Shown in pieces: positions 7,199-15,059 of a stretch of DNA of 22,046 nucleotides (the first letter of the stretch is position 1; the number at the start of each line of letters is the position of its first letter). Position numbers and translations under genes: made by a program. The stretch comes from an uncultured Collinsella sp. (lineage in GTDB: Bacteria > Actinomycetota > Coriobacteriia > Coriobacteriales > Coriobacteriaceae). The notes below the pieces were generated by a model. The model was not told where the DNA came from. It saw only the letters and a list, made by a program, of their open reading frames with translations, and did no database searches. The stretch is taken from assembly GCA_900751695.1 (NCBI GenBank), contig CAADSS010000075.1:1-22046 (forward strand), read 5' to 3'.

Positions 7199-7505
7199 GG
7201 TGCGCCTCCTCAACGTATGCGTAAATCTCCCGTACGGACGGCCACTCGGCCAGGAACTCCTCGATGCGCGCTCGCCCGTCGTCCGTGATGCGGTAGTACC
7301 GGCGCAGCCGCCCGTTGTGCTCGGCGGAGCGCGCCGTGATGCATCCGGCCTTCTCCAGGCGCTTGAGCAGCGGGTAGAGCGTCGACTCCGTGAGCCCCAT
7401 GCTCGCCGGTACGTCCTTCACAATCTGGTAGCCGTAGGACTCCTCGCCGGAGACGGCCGCGAGCACGCAGGCCTCCAGGAAGCCGCGCTTCATCTGTGCC
7501 TCCAT
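7185..7505 (-). CDS. PadR-family transcriptional regulator
   Basis: A 106-residue winged-helix regulator. Residues 6-30 give the first helices with SYGYQIVKD, 38-56 the recognition region LTESTLYPLLKRLEKAGCI, and 64-78 the wing NGRLRRYYRITDDGR. These are the standard PadR landmarks. The short C-terminal helix is that of PadR subfamily 2, which dimerises. The ATG at 7505 follows AGGAGG by 7 bases, better than the upstream ATG at 7526. It is first in the operon with DUF1700 and DUF4097-like genes and probably represses that operon, as is common for PadR. A well-formed promoter with TATAC repeats lies directly upstream. Confidence 0.93.
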   Translation of the reverse strand: MEAQMKRGFLEACVLAAVSGEESYGYQIVKDVPASMGLTESTLYPLLKRLEKAGCITARSAEHNGRLRRYYRITDDGRARIEEFLAEWPSVREIYAYVEEAHHDAR

Positions 7506-7525
7506 CCGCACACCTCCTCTCGTCA

Positions 7526-7571
7526 TATACTATGCTATACACACTATACGATGCAAGGTATTAGACGTCAA
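7526..7571 (-). promoter_or_regulatory. PadR operon promoter with TATAC repeats
   Basis: On the minus strand TTGACG (7566-7571) and TATAGT (7543-7548) are 17 bases apart, a near-consensus housekeeping promoter about 40 bases before the PadR ATG. Three TATAC copies on the plus strand (7526-7530, 7536-7540, 7545-7549) repeat at 9-10 bases, about one helical turn, across the -10 box and start site. They are a reasonable operator for autorepression by PadR, though no perfect dyad was found. Confidence 0.6.
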
Positions 7572-7679
7572 CTCTCATCGCGAAGATTCTCCGGCCCCTG
7601 CGCGCTGCGAACGTGATATCGCGGGGCGGTTGGCATTATGCATGAAACGTCAAGTAACGCTCTTTTGATCCACTTCCAC

Positions 7680-7923
7680 TCGGCCCCATATGCCCTGTAC
7701 AACACCCCCCCTTCAACCTTGGGTTCAAGGGAGCCGCTAGGCTGGGCGTGCCGGACGGTAAGGTCCTGGACGCGATGGTGGACTTCTCCGATGCCATAGG
7801 GGTCATGGGTCTACGCCGATGGAGGCCCACGCACGCGGCAGGGCTCGCCCGTCACCGCTGGTCGCCGGACGGTCCCCACGCCCCGCTCGCCAACGCGCAG
7901 GCGACAGCAGCAGTCCAGCGCTA
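7680..7923 (+). pseudogene. Unrecognised protein remnant
   Basis: From about 7705 one frame reads FNLGFKGAARLGVPDGKVLD and then AMVDFSDAIGVMG, continuing to a stop at 7921-7923. The bases before a run of seven C (7694-7700 region) read APYALYNTPP in a second frame, so a one-base slip in the C run would join them. The composition looks protein-like, but there is no start, no ribosome site and no family that can be named. With the fragment at 7921-8150, it is all that is seen between the PadR promoter and the LuxR-type gene, a gap of almost 600 bases. Confidence 0.25.
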
Positions 7924-8150
7924 GCTGGAGACGCCGGAATGCCCAGAAGATGCGTTTCCCATCACTGCGACAGAGCTTTTTGCAGGGGTGGCAATTTTTC
8001 CTAATATCGAGGTCAGCTTGGCTTCGGTAGCCACCTTGAGAGCATCGCCAATAGACTCTTCCTTTATGCGTTCGACATAATCGTAGGCAATGCCCAACAA
8101 TTCCAGTCCCGAGCAACAGGAGTACAATTGTCGCTATAGTTGCCAGCTGT
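7921..8150 (-). pseudogene. Fragment of a membrane protein, frameshifted
   Basis: On the minus strand one frame gives a hydrophobic stretch, QLATIATIVLLLLGTGIVG. A second frame continues directly as IAYDYVERIKEESIGDALK and VATEAKLTSILGKIATP. Joined by a one-base slip near 8095, they would make one transmembrane helix followed by a charged helix. The remaining translation to 7921 is low in structure. The fragment overlaps the upstream region of the LuxR-type gene. The parent family is not recognised. Confidence 0.25.
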
Positions 8151-8163
8151 TGGGAGATGGAAG

Positions 8164-9168
8164 ATGGACTGCGATGGCTACCCGCGCATTCCCATGCCGT
8201 TGATGTGCACTGCCTTTGTGCCGGGCCAGATTGACGCTGCGGTTGCAGGCATTTCCGACCCCGATTCACGCACCATCGCCACGGCAGAAGCGCTGTACTT
8301 TCGCGGACAGGCCACGCTCGCCGCCGAGACAGCACGCCCCTATCTTGACGCCACCGACCCCGCACTGCGCTATTCCGCATGCTTTATCTGCGGATATGCC
8401 AGTCTGTCGCTCAACCGTATCGCCGATGCCCGCCGTTGCCTTGCGGGCATCCTCGATACGCCACCTGACGAGGAATCGCCTGCCGTCCACGCCATGCATA
8501 TCCTGTTCGCCTCCGCCGCGAGCGTCCTGCTGCACTTGCCTTCCCCGTATTCCGCCGAAGAGTTTTATCCGCTTGCGGCGCATCTGCCCGAAGGTCTGCG
8601 CTTGTTCGCCAGCTACGTGATGGCGCATGCCCTGTACCTGCGCGGCGAATATGGCCGCAGTCTCGGCATGGCAGAAAACGCCCTGATCATGAAACAGGGA
8701 AGCTATCCCATCTCGGAGCTATTCCTGCACTTGTCGGCTTCTATGGCATGCATGAGCCTCAAGGACATCGACGCCGCAAAAACGCACTTCGGAGCCGCTT
8801 GGAACATTGCGTGCCCCGACGGCCTTATCGAGCTCATTGGCGAGCACCACGGCCTTTTACAGGGGCTCATCGAGGCGTGCCTAAAAACGCAATACCCTGA
8901 CGACTTCGCGCGCATCATCGAGATCACGTACCGCTTCAGCTACGGCTGGCGGCGCATCCACAACCCCGATTCGGGCGAGGACGTGGCCGACGATCTAACG
9001 ACCACGGAATTCACCATGGCCATGCTCGCCTGCCGCGGATGGACCAACGCCGAAATCGCACGCCATATGGGAGTATCGCCGGGCACCGTTAAAAACCGCC
9101 TATCAGGAGTGTATGCCAAGCTTGGTATCGGAACTCGCGCCGAGCTGATTGCCCACATGTTGCGCTAG
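8164..9168 (+). CDS. LuxR-type transcriptional regulator
   Basis: A 334-residue regulator with a LuxR/FixJ DNA-binding domain at the C terminus (about 278-334): LTTTEFTMAMLACRGWTNAE, IARHMGVSPGTVKNRL and the final YAKLGIGTRAELIAHML. The N-terminal 250 residues are rich in short paired helices of the TPR/MalT kind (ALYFRGQATLAAETARPYL; CFICGYASLSLNRIADARRC), with no membrane span and no nucleotide-binding loop. The ATG at 8164 is chosen because GGGAG lies 7 bases before it; an in-frame TTG at 8140 has none. It precedes the large surface protein gene by 157 bases on the same strand and is the natural candidate for its controller. The ligand or signal is unknown. Confidence 0.85.
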   Translation: MDCDGYPRIPMPLMCTAFVPGQIDAAVAGISDPDSRTIATAEALYFRGQATLAAETARPYLDATDPALRYSACFICGYASLSLNRIADARRCLAGILDTPPDEESPAVHAMHILFASAASVLLHLPSPYSAEEFYPLAAHLPEGLRLFASYVMAHALYLRGEYGRSLGMAENALIMKQGSYPISELFLHLSASMACMSLKDIDAAKTHFGAAWNIACPDGLIELIGEHHGLLQGLIEACLKTQYPDDFARIIEITYRFSYGWRRIHNPDSGEDVADDLTTTEFTMAMLACRGWTNAEIARHMGVSPGTVKNRLSGVYAKLGIGTRAELIAHMLR

Positions 9169-9189
9169 CGGCCAAACTGCCCGGCGTAT

Positions 9190-9219
9190 CGAAAGCGCTT
9201 CGGAGGCCTGACGCTTTCG
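9190..9219 (+). promoter_or_regulatory. Inverted repeat after the LuxR-type gene
   Basis: CGAAAGCG (9190-9197) and CGCTTTCG (9212-9219) form a perfect 8-bp stem around a 14-base loop. There is no T run after it, so it may be a weak terminator for the regulator gene or a protein site. Further on, AAATTGGA occurs twice in the same orientation (9227-9234 and 9282-9289) upstream of the surface protein, possible regulator sites. Confidence 0.35.
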
Positions 9220-9325
9220 CGCACTCAAATTGGACATTTTGGCCATCGAACGGCACTACCGCCACGGGGCACCTTCTCGCAAAATTGGATTATTTCCTCC
9301 GATATTTGCGGGATGGGAGCCCAAA

Positions 9326-12300
9326 ATGCTTGATCGCCGTTCGTTACTTGTTGCCGGAGCGTCCTCACTGGCGAGCATTATGTTGCCGCGCGTGCCGGGA
9401 AGCGCAAACGCCTTCATACTGCCATTTACGCCTACCGAAGCCCATGCCGATGAAGAAGATCCCTTCAAGGTACTCGTACTCTCGCGCACCATGTTTGGTG
9501 TGGTCGTGGTCGATGTCGCCAACAAGAATACGCCCATCACGGGTGCCCAGGTCACGCTCACATCGCGCTATGCCGCAGGCAAGCAGCTCACCGCCACGAC
9601 CGACGACGAGGGCACGGCCATCTTTGAGGTCGCCCCTCTTTCGGAAGGCTACGTGGACGAGGCGACGCTTCTCGACGCGTACGACTTTAACGGCAGCATC
9701 TCCATTAGCATGGCGGGCTACCGTGATGTCGAGATTCCCCTTGCGCGTATCCAGGGCGGCACCGCCATAACCGCGCCCACGCGTCCGCTCTCCGATGGCG
9801 AGCCGTACTTTCGACAGCTCACGTTCGACGAATGGGACATCCAGTACGCCGATGCCACGTTTATGGCAATGCCGAAGGACGACACGGCAAACGACCAACC
9901 CGACACGCACGCCTTTACCGTGCAGGCACATCTGCCACAGGGCGGGCAGGCAACGCTGCACATCAACAAGGTAATGCCCGCCACGAGTAGCTCACCCGAA
10001 ACCGTCACGCAGATTGGCCAAGTCAAGGCCAGCGCATCGGGCACGAATAATCTGGCGACGTTCACGCTCGAAGACAAGTTCCTCGATGCAGCGTCAAACC
10101 TTCTGGAGGAAGAATGCAAGCTGCGCTTTGTCCTCGACTATCAGGGCAAAACCTATACACTCTCCTCCCCCATGGCCGTTGTCACCGCGCCGGCCGCAAA
10201 GGCAGAATCGGGCTCGACCACCATCATTCCCACTACCATGGACCAAGAGATCACTCCGTTTGATTTCCCAGCGGCGTTTCCCGGCATTGGCGGCAACAAG
10301 TTCACCTGCTGGATGCCCGCGTTCCCCATTCTGTTCGATTTCTCGTTTGCCGGATACGTGCTGTTTGGCGGAGGATACAAACCGGTCGGCTACATGAACG
10401 ATTCGGGCAATCCGGATCCGGAGTACTGGAAGAAGTCACCGCGTGAGTCGGGTGCCAAGCAGGCAAACCGCTACCTCGACGAGATGGAGGGGAAGTGGAA
10501 TCAGTACAAGAGTATGAGTGCCGGTTCGGGCACCGATCCAAGGAACACCAAACTGCTTCGCCACCATTGCACGCTGCTGTTCACGATGGATATCGCCACA
10601 CAGCTGTACGGCTCGCTCGCCTACGATTGGGTGGGCAAAACCTGGGGTAACAACAACGACCCCGCATACGGCAATATTAAGGCCCTCTTCCAGGTAAGAA
10701 CCGACCTCAACTGGACCGAACAGTTCACCTTGGGACCGGTGCCGTTTTTCCTAAACGTCAACCCCTGGGTGCTGGCGAAGCTGGCGCTCGCCGTGGGTGC
10801 CCACACGCACGGCAGCGGCGCGGCGTTTTTTAAAAACATTTCGCTCGACTATTCCAACACGTCGGGCTCATTCACTATCCAGATCGGGCTTGCCGTCACC
10901 TTTGGCGCCGGCGTTGCAGGCGTCGCTTCGTCTGCCGTGCGTGGCGCCGCATCCCTCACCCTGTTCATTGGGTACGAGAAGGCGGACGGGCACCAGCTTC
11001 CGCGGCTGCGCGTGGGTGCGGACGTCGATGTCGATGTGATACTCCAGTTCGTAATGTTCAAGTGGACCACCAAGGCTTGGTCGGGGTCGTGGCCCACACT
11101 CCTCGATTCGTGGAATATGTCGGTGAACAATGGCAACCAGTATGTGCTCCAGCGCTCTGAGCTCGCATTGGGTGGAGATACGCCTTACACGCTGGATGCC
11201 CGCTTCGGCTCGGCCGGCAACGCCGAGGCAGGTGGCGTGCCGCAGTTTATCGCGTCGGCCACCATCGTCACCAACGCCGAGCTGCTCGCACGCGCCGAGG
11301 TTGCAGCCACCGCGATAAACGTCGCGCCTGTCGTGCGCGATTGGGATCAAGCGGTCACGCGCATTGAGCTCGAGGCGGATGCAGAAAGCGACGACACGGG
11401 ACAGGTCGAGCATTTCGTCCACGCACTGATAGAGAACGACGAAAACGCCGCGCCGATGTATGAGTACGCCCATATCAGGCAGGCGGCGAACGCCGTTGCG
11501 GACCCCAACGCCAATTCTGCTGGTGTATCGGAGGACGAGCGTGGCGGCATCAAGCCCTCGAGCGACAACGTGCTGTTTTCCGGCGTGCTCAGCGAAGCCC
11601 ACATGAGGCTAACGATGATTGCCGGCATGGAGTGTCTATTCCGTATCGCCTCGGTGCGCTACGGCGAGAATGGCCGCTCGCGCCTGGTGGTACATACAAA
11701 GACGAACAGCACGTGGTCTGCTCCCACGCCCGTGGACTTCCCCCTGGGCTTTGGCGAGGACGACGTGGAACGCGACTGCATATACGATTACGACTTCGAC
11801 GTGGTGGAATATACGGACGGAAGAGGAAACCAGGACGCCTACGTGTTGCTGGTCTCGGGCGAGCGCCGCGACGGCGACAACACCCTTTTCGATGCGGCGA
11901 GCACATCCGGCATACTGTCCGTTGTGCGCCTGCGCATAAGCAACGGCGGAGTTCGCGTGGTGTCGCATACGTCATGGCGCAGCATTTCGCGCGGCCGCCT
12001 GCAAGAGGATGGCTACCATTGCCTGCAGTGCCCGCGCATCACGGTGGGCAAGACGCTGGTCGACGGGCGTCTGTCGGGTGCCTACCTCCACCGCCGCGGA
12101 ACCACTGCAGAAAAGGCGCTCGGCAGCGAGGCCGAGGTTGCGCTGGAGTGCTTTACCCTGTGGTCGAACGTTTCGGGCGACAGCCTGACGTTCCGCCAAG
12201 TTCTCCGCTTTCCACAAGCACCGTCGAGTATCGAGCTGGGCGAGCCCGAAAATATCAACGGCAAAATGGTGGTGCCCGTTGCGTACGAGACTGCAGACGG

Positions 12301-13693
12301 TTGCGGCTGCGCATCGTACGCCGTGATCGGCCAGTCCATTGCGGGCTGGGGCGTTATGCCACCAGACGCCACGGTACCCCGTGCGGTGCCGTGGCCACAA
12401 CATTCGGGCTTTTTGGCAACCGTCAACGAACAGCTGCAGCATATTACTTGGACGCGAGGCGCATCGGCATTTGCAACGCAGCCCGTGGGTGCCGCAGGCT
12501 GTGGCCCGGCATCGTTTAGCGTAAGCAACAACGGCAGGTGCGTGCTCTATGTAGAGAACACCGATGGCAAGGTGGGACAAACCTACGACGAAGAAGGCAA
12601 CCCGGTAGCAGTGATGGGCAAGCACTTCCGCATCTTCGCCAGCACCTTGGCGGGCGATCTGTTCACGGAGCCGTTTGTGATGTGCGAGCTGGACCATCCC
12701 GTCGATCAGATAACGACATTTTTGACGTCGGGAGGCATGCTCTCCGCGCTCGCCACGCACATTGTGAGCGCGGAGAAGAGCGAGGCAGAGTTGCACGGCA
12801 TCGAAGTGCCCTTGGTAGCGTGTGCCACTCCGACGGGCGCGGTCGCTACCTCGGGCGCGGTGGTGCCCGGAGCGGCAGGCGAATCCTTCATGGTCACGGT
12901 GCGAAACGACGGCAACACCTTGCTGACCGCTGGCACGATCGATCTGTACCGAGAGGGCTCCAGCCAGCCGTTCTCCAGCGCATCCATCGGATTCGGAGTG
13001 AACGCACGCATGGCTTCGATCTACGATCCAGAGCTTGCCGAGGACGCTTCGGCCAACGACATGGCGCACGTGAAGTACGCGCTCGAGACGCTGGGCGCAC
13101 GTTTTGCAACGCACCCGCTGGTAGCCGACAACGGCAACGCCGTGCTGGCACCGGGTTGCACGGCACAGTTCCGCATGAGCTTCGCCATCCCCGAGAGCTG
13201 GAGCGACGAAGTGGGCAAACGCGTAACGCTGTATGCGAAGGCGCGTAATCTGGTGGCGCTCGATCCCGTAACGCTCGAGGAAATTCGACCGGGTGCAAAC
13301 TCGGCGCTGGATGCCGTACTGCACGAACTTCATGTGCCCGACGCGGCATGCGAGCGCTCGGAAGTTCAGGTCGGCTTATGCGGCAGCGCGGATACGACAG
13401 GACTTCACGACGCCCCGATGACGGCGGACAGCGATAGTGGCTCGAGTGGCGGCGGTACTGACGAGGGCGGCGGCTCCGGCGGAAGCAGCTCCGGCAGTGG
13501 CAAGGACCACGGCAATAACAAGCGCTCCGGAAAAGCGGCCGCGCTTGCGGGCACGGGCGACGTCAACGCTCCCCTGACGGCAGCCGCAGCAGCACTCGCC
13601 GCGGCAGGCGCCGGCCTCGTCGCCTACAGCACCCGCCGCACGGCGCTCGAAACCGACACCGCCAATGAGGTCAATCCGGATAGGCCTCGCTAG
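9326..13693 (+). CDS. Large wall-anchored surface protein with LAxTG sorting signal
   Basis: A 1455-residue exported protein. The N terminus MLDRRSLLVAGASS has a twin-arginine-like motif, a hydrophobic core and an A-H-A site near residue 41. Residues about 55-140 form a carboxypeptidase-regulatory/SpaA-like beta domain (VVVDVANKNTPITGAQVTLT). The middle (about 300-600) is rich in Trp, Gly and aromatic residues. Residues about 750-1180 look like beta-propeller or beta-repeat sequence, and about 1190-1300 contain an Ig/CARDB-like stretch (PGAAGESFMVTVRNDGNTLL). A Ser/Gly-rich linker (about 1367-1404) precedes LAGTG (1407-1411), a hydrophobic span and a tail starting STRR. That is the layout of a sortase substrate, with the LAxTG form used by class E sortases of Actinomycetota. 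The ATG at 9326 follows GGGAG by 6 bases. An adhesin or binding role is likely; the ligand is unknown. Confidence 0.82.
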   Translation: MLDRRSLLVAGASSLASIMLPRVPGSANAFILPFTPTEAHADEEDPFKVLVLSRTMFGVVVVDVANKNTPITGAQVTLTSRYAAGKQLTATTDDEGTAIFEVAPLSEGYVDEATLLDAYDFNGSISISMAGYRDVEIPLARIQGGTAITAPTRPLSDGEPYFRQLTFDEWDIQYADATFMAMPKDDTANDQPDTHAFTVQAHLPQGGQATLHINKVMPATSSSPETVTQIGQVKASASGTNNLATFTLEDKFLDAASNLLEEECKLRFVLDYQGKTYTLSSPMAVVTAPAAKAESGSTTIIPTTMDQEITPFDFPAAFPGIGGNKFTCWMPAFPILFDFSFAGYVLFGGGYKPVGYMNDSGNPDPEYWKKSPRESGAKQANRYLDEMEGKWNQYKSMSAGSGTDPRNTKLLRHHCTLLFTMDIATQLYGSLAYDWVGKTWGNNNDPAYGNIKALFQVRTDLNWTEQFTLGPVPFFLNVNPWVLAKLALAVGAHTHGSGAAFFKNISLDYSNTSGSFTIQIGLAVTFGAGVAGVASSAVRGAASLTLFIGYEKADGHQLPRLRVGADVDVDVILQFVMFKWTTKAWSGSWPTLLDSWNMSVNNGNQYVLQRSELALGGDTPYTLDARFGSAGNAEAGGVPQFIASATIVTNAELLARAEVAATAINVAPVVRDWDQAVTRIELEADAESDDTGQVEHFVHALIENDENAAPMYEYAHIRQAANAVADPNANSAGVSEDERGGIKPSSDNVLFSGVLSEAHMRLTMIAGMECLFRIASVRYGENGRSRLVVHTKTNSTWSAPTPVDFPLGFGEDDVERDCIYDYDFDVVEYTDGRGNQDAYVLLVSGERRDGDNTLFDAASTSGILSVVRLRISNGGVRVVSHTSWRSISRGRLQEDGYHCLQCPRITVGKTLVDGRLSGAYLHRRGTTAEKALGSEAEVALECFTLWSNVSGDSLTFRQVLRFPQAPSSIELGEPENINGKMVVPVAYETADGCGCASYAVIGQSIAGWGVMPPDATVPRAVPWPQHSGFLATVNEQLQHITWTRGASAFATQPVGAAGCGPASFSVSNNGRCVLYVENTDGKVGQTYDEEGNPVAVMGKHFRIFASTLAGDLFTEPFVMCELDHPVDQITTFLTSGGMLSALATHIVSAEKSEAELHGIEVPLVACATPTGAVATSGAVVPGAAGESFMVTVRNDGNTLLTAGTIDLYREGSSQPFSSASIGFGVNARMASIYDPELAEDASANDMAHVKYALETLGARFATHPLVADNGNAVLAPGCTAQFRMSFAIPESWSDEVGKRVTLYAKARNLVALDPVTLEEIRPGANSALDAVLHELHVPDAACERSEVQVGLCGSADTTGLHDAPMTADSDSGSSGGGTDEGGGSGGSSSGSGKDHGNNKRSGKAAALAGTGDVNAPLTAAAAALAAAGAGLVAYSTRRTALETDTANEVNPDRPR

Positions 13694-13743
13694 CTCCTAG
13701 TTACTTTTGTGAGAGACGCCGACTCGGCTCTTCGAACATCAAA

Positions 13744-13777
13744 ATGGGCTGGTTCTGGATACCCAGAGCCAGCCCAT
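13744..13777. terminator. Bidirectional hairpin between convergent genes
   Basis: A 15-base stem with one G-T pair (13744-13758 with 13763-13777) and a 4-base loop lies between the stops of the surface protein gene and the minus-strand membrane protein gene. There is no long T run on either side, but its position and strength fit a terminator serving both. Confidence 0.65.
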
Positions 13778-13783
13778 TACGCA

Positions 13784-14368
13784 TTAGATATCGTCAGAGG
13801 AGTCGAGTTCTGCCTCGAGCTTGGCACGGCGTCTTTTCGCCGTGAAAAACGTTGCGCACAGGGCAGCAAACGTGGCCGCGAAAATCGTCGCACCGCAGAA
13901 CACGCCCGTGGCCAGGTTCGCCAACCAAAAGACGCTTTCGAGCGGTACGATCTGCGCCTCAGCGATACAGCGCATTGCGGCAATAACAAGCGCGAACGCG
14001 GCGCCGCTAAGACCGCTGAGAAGCAGGAAATATCCAACAGGAAGATGCTCGGTTTGCCCAAAACGATTGGTATCGACATAGCCCTTCCGCGTTTGCAGTC
14101 CTGCGCAAATCAACATCACGAGAACGAGCCACAAATACATGGCTGCCTCGAACGGCGTTGCAAAGCCATGCGGCATTTCACTGGCGTCGCTGTGAACCCA
14201 CGCAACCTGTCGAGCTATAAACTGGTAGAAAAAGATCATCAACATGCCAAACGAAAGCAGCACGAAACCAATCTTGTAGATCTTCGCGCTCTCAGCCTCC
14301 AGACGCTCATCCTTTGGGCCGGCATATTCACGCCACTTTTGCACGAGTTTTAAATCTTCAAATTTCAT
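13784..14368 (-). CDS. Four-span membrane protein, DUF6773-like
   Basis: A 194-residue integral membrane protein. The N terminus is cytoplasmic and charged (VQKWREYAGPKDERLEAESA). Hydrophobic spans follow at about 31-50, 76-92, 111-131 and 146-170, and the C terminus is basic then acidic (AKRRRAKLEAELDSSDD). The opening 'KDERxxxxxxKIYKIGF' resembles the DUF6773 family, small membrane proteins often encoded with an XRE-type regulator, as here. No catalytic motif is visible. It starts 9 bases after the stop of the regulator gene, so the two form an operon, and it ends at the shared hairpin. The function is not known; such pairs may report on or respond to envelope conditions, which is inference. 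Confidence 0.7.
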   Translation of the reverse strand: MKFEDLKLVQKWREYAGPKDERLEAESAKIYKIGFVLLSFGMLMIFFYQFIARQVAWVHSDASEMPHGFATPFEAAMYLWLVLVMLICAGLQTRKGYVDTNRFGQTEHLPVGYFLLLSGLSGAAFALVIAAMRCIAEAQIVPLESVFWLANLATGVFCGATIFAATFAALCATFFTAKRRRAKLEAELDSSDDI

Positions 14369-14377
14369 AGCGAACTC

Positions 14378-14608
14378 CTAAAGAGCGTCAGGGTCGACGT
14401 CGCTCTCGTCTTCCCAAAACAAGTCGTTCAACGTAACGCGTAGCGCTTTACAGATTGCCACGCACAAATTGAGCGTGGGGTTGTAGCCGCCCGCCTCGAT
14501 CAGGCCGACGGTCTGGCGCGTAACGCCCACGGCCTCGGCCAAGTCAGCTTGCGAAAGGCCAACCGCCGCGCGCGCCGCCTTCATGCGTAGGTTCTTTTTG
14601 CCCGGCAT
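14378..14608 (-). CDS. XRE-family helix-turn-helix regulator
   Basis: A 76-residue Cro/C1-type regulator. Residues 8-62 form the five-helix domain: MKAARAAVGLSQADLAEAVG, then VTRQTVGLIEAGGYNPTLNL, then AICKALRVTLNDLF. This is the YozG/YgzD-like group of small stand-alone XRE proteins that often sit before a membrane protein gene. The C terminus is acidic. The frame extends upstream to 14668, but the ATG at 14608 is chosen because AAAGGA lies 5 bases away and because the longer version would run across the promoter -10 box. It probably represses its own operon through the GACAGA boxes upstream. Confidence 0.9.
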   Translation of the reverse strand: MPGKKNLRMKAARAAVGLSQADLAEAVGVTRQTVGLIEAGGYNPTLNLCVAICKALRVTLNDLFWEDESDVDPDAL

Positions 14609-14629
14609 GGAGTTCCTTTCGTAGTAATG

Positions 14630-14718
14630 GACAGATATCCGTTGCAACATGACAGAAATATATTGCATCCATCAAAGGATGTCAACTATATCTGTCATTA
14701 TGAAAACCATGTCTGTCA
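14630..14718 (-). promoter_or_regulatory. XRE operon promoter inside a symmetric GACAGA box array
   Basis: On the minus strand TTGACA (14680-14685) and TATATT (14657-14662) are exactly 17 bases apart, a near-perfect promoter. Around it are four copies of one box: GACAGA at 14630-14635 and 14651-14656, and its reverse TCTGTC at 14691-14696 and 14712-14717. Each pair is offset by 21 bases, two helical turns, and the pairs face each other across the promoter. The first pair is part of a longer 21-base tandem repeat sharing TTGCA. This looks like the operator of the adjacent XRE regulator. Confidence 0.6.
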
Positions 14719-15059
14719 TCGCCATGCAGACATACCAATTTCAATTCGCTATTCAAACTTACTCGGACAAAACCGACTCGGTTTTCTCCGAGTAAACGTG
14801 ATTGATAGTCGATCGATGTGCTCGCTCGTGCGACCAGCATCGCTCGATTTTGTTTAGTAAAACTAGATCCCTATTAAATAAAATTCATCTGTATCCAAAT
14901 TTGTTTAACAATGCCGCGCTACCACTAAACACTATCCCTGTTAATCCGAACGATTGTTCGATGGATTTCGTGTTGGTTGGAATCGTCTGTGGGCTGGGCT
15001 ATGCTACTTTGACTATCTATATGACTAAAACGCAGCAAAGGAGCACCGAGAGAGCGAGT
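14719..15059 (+). promoter_or_regulatory. Leader region of the topoisomerase operon
   Basis: About 340 bases without a gene. It contains a 33-base palindrome (14761-14793) described separately. TTGGAA (14977-14982) and TATGCT (15000-15005), 17 bases apart, are a plausible promoter about 55 bases before the topoisomerase B start. The frame is open upstream of that start to 14802, but its translation there shows no family similarity and is AT-rich, so it is read as leader. Confidence 0.4.
14761..14793. repeat. 33-base imperfect palindrome
   Basis: Arms of 16 bases meet at a single central C (14777), with only one mismatched pair (14768 with 14786). The inner 17 bases, AAAACCGACTCGGTTTT, are a perfect palindrome with one central base. 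It lies between the XRE operator array and the topoisomerase promoter. No T run follows, which argues against a terminator; an operator or a cruciform-forming site is more likely. Confidence 0.6.

Noticed and set aside
7705..7740. A possible tRNA T-arm (GGTTCAAGG)
   Set aside because: No acceptor, D or anticodon stems can be built around it.
11972..13333. A 453-codon minus-strand open frame over the surface protein gene
   Set aside because: It is a shadow of the high-GC coding strand, rich in R, H, A and C, with no family resemblance. The plus-strand frame has signal, linker and sorting motif.
14802..15059. N-terminal extension of the topoisomerase B gene to 14802
   Set aside because: The additional 86 residues have no similarity to the family and are AT-rich, and a plausible promoter lies inside them at 14977-15005.
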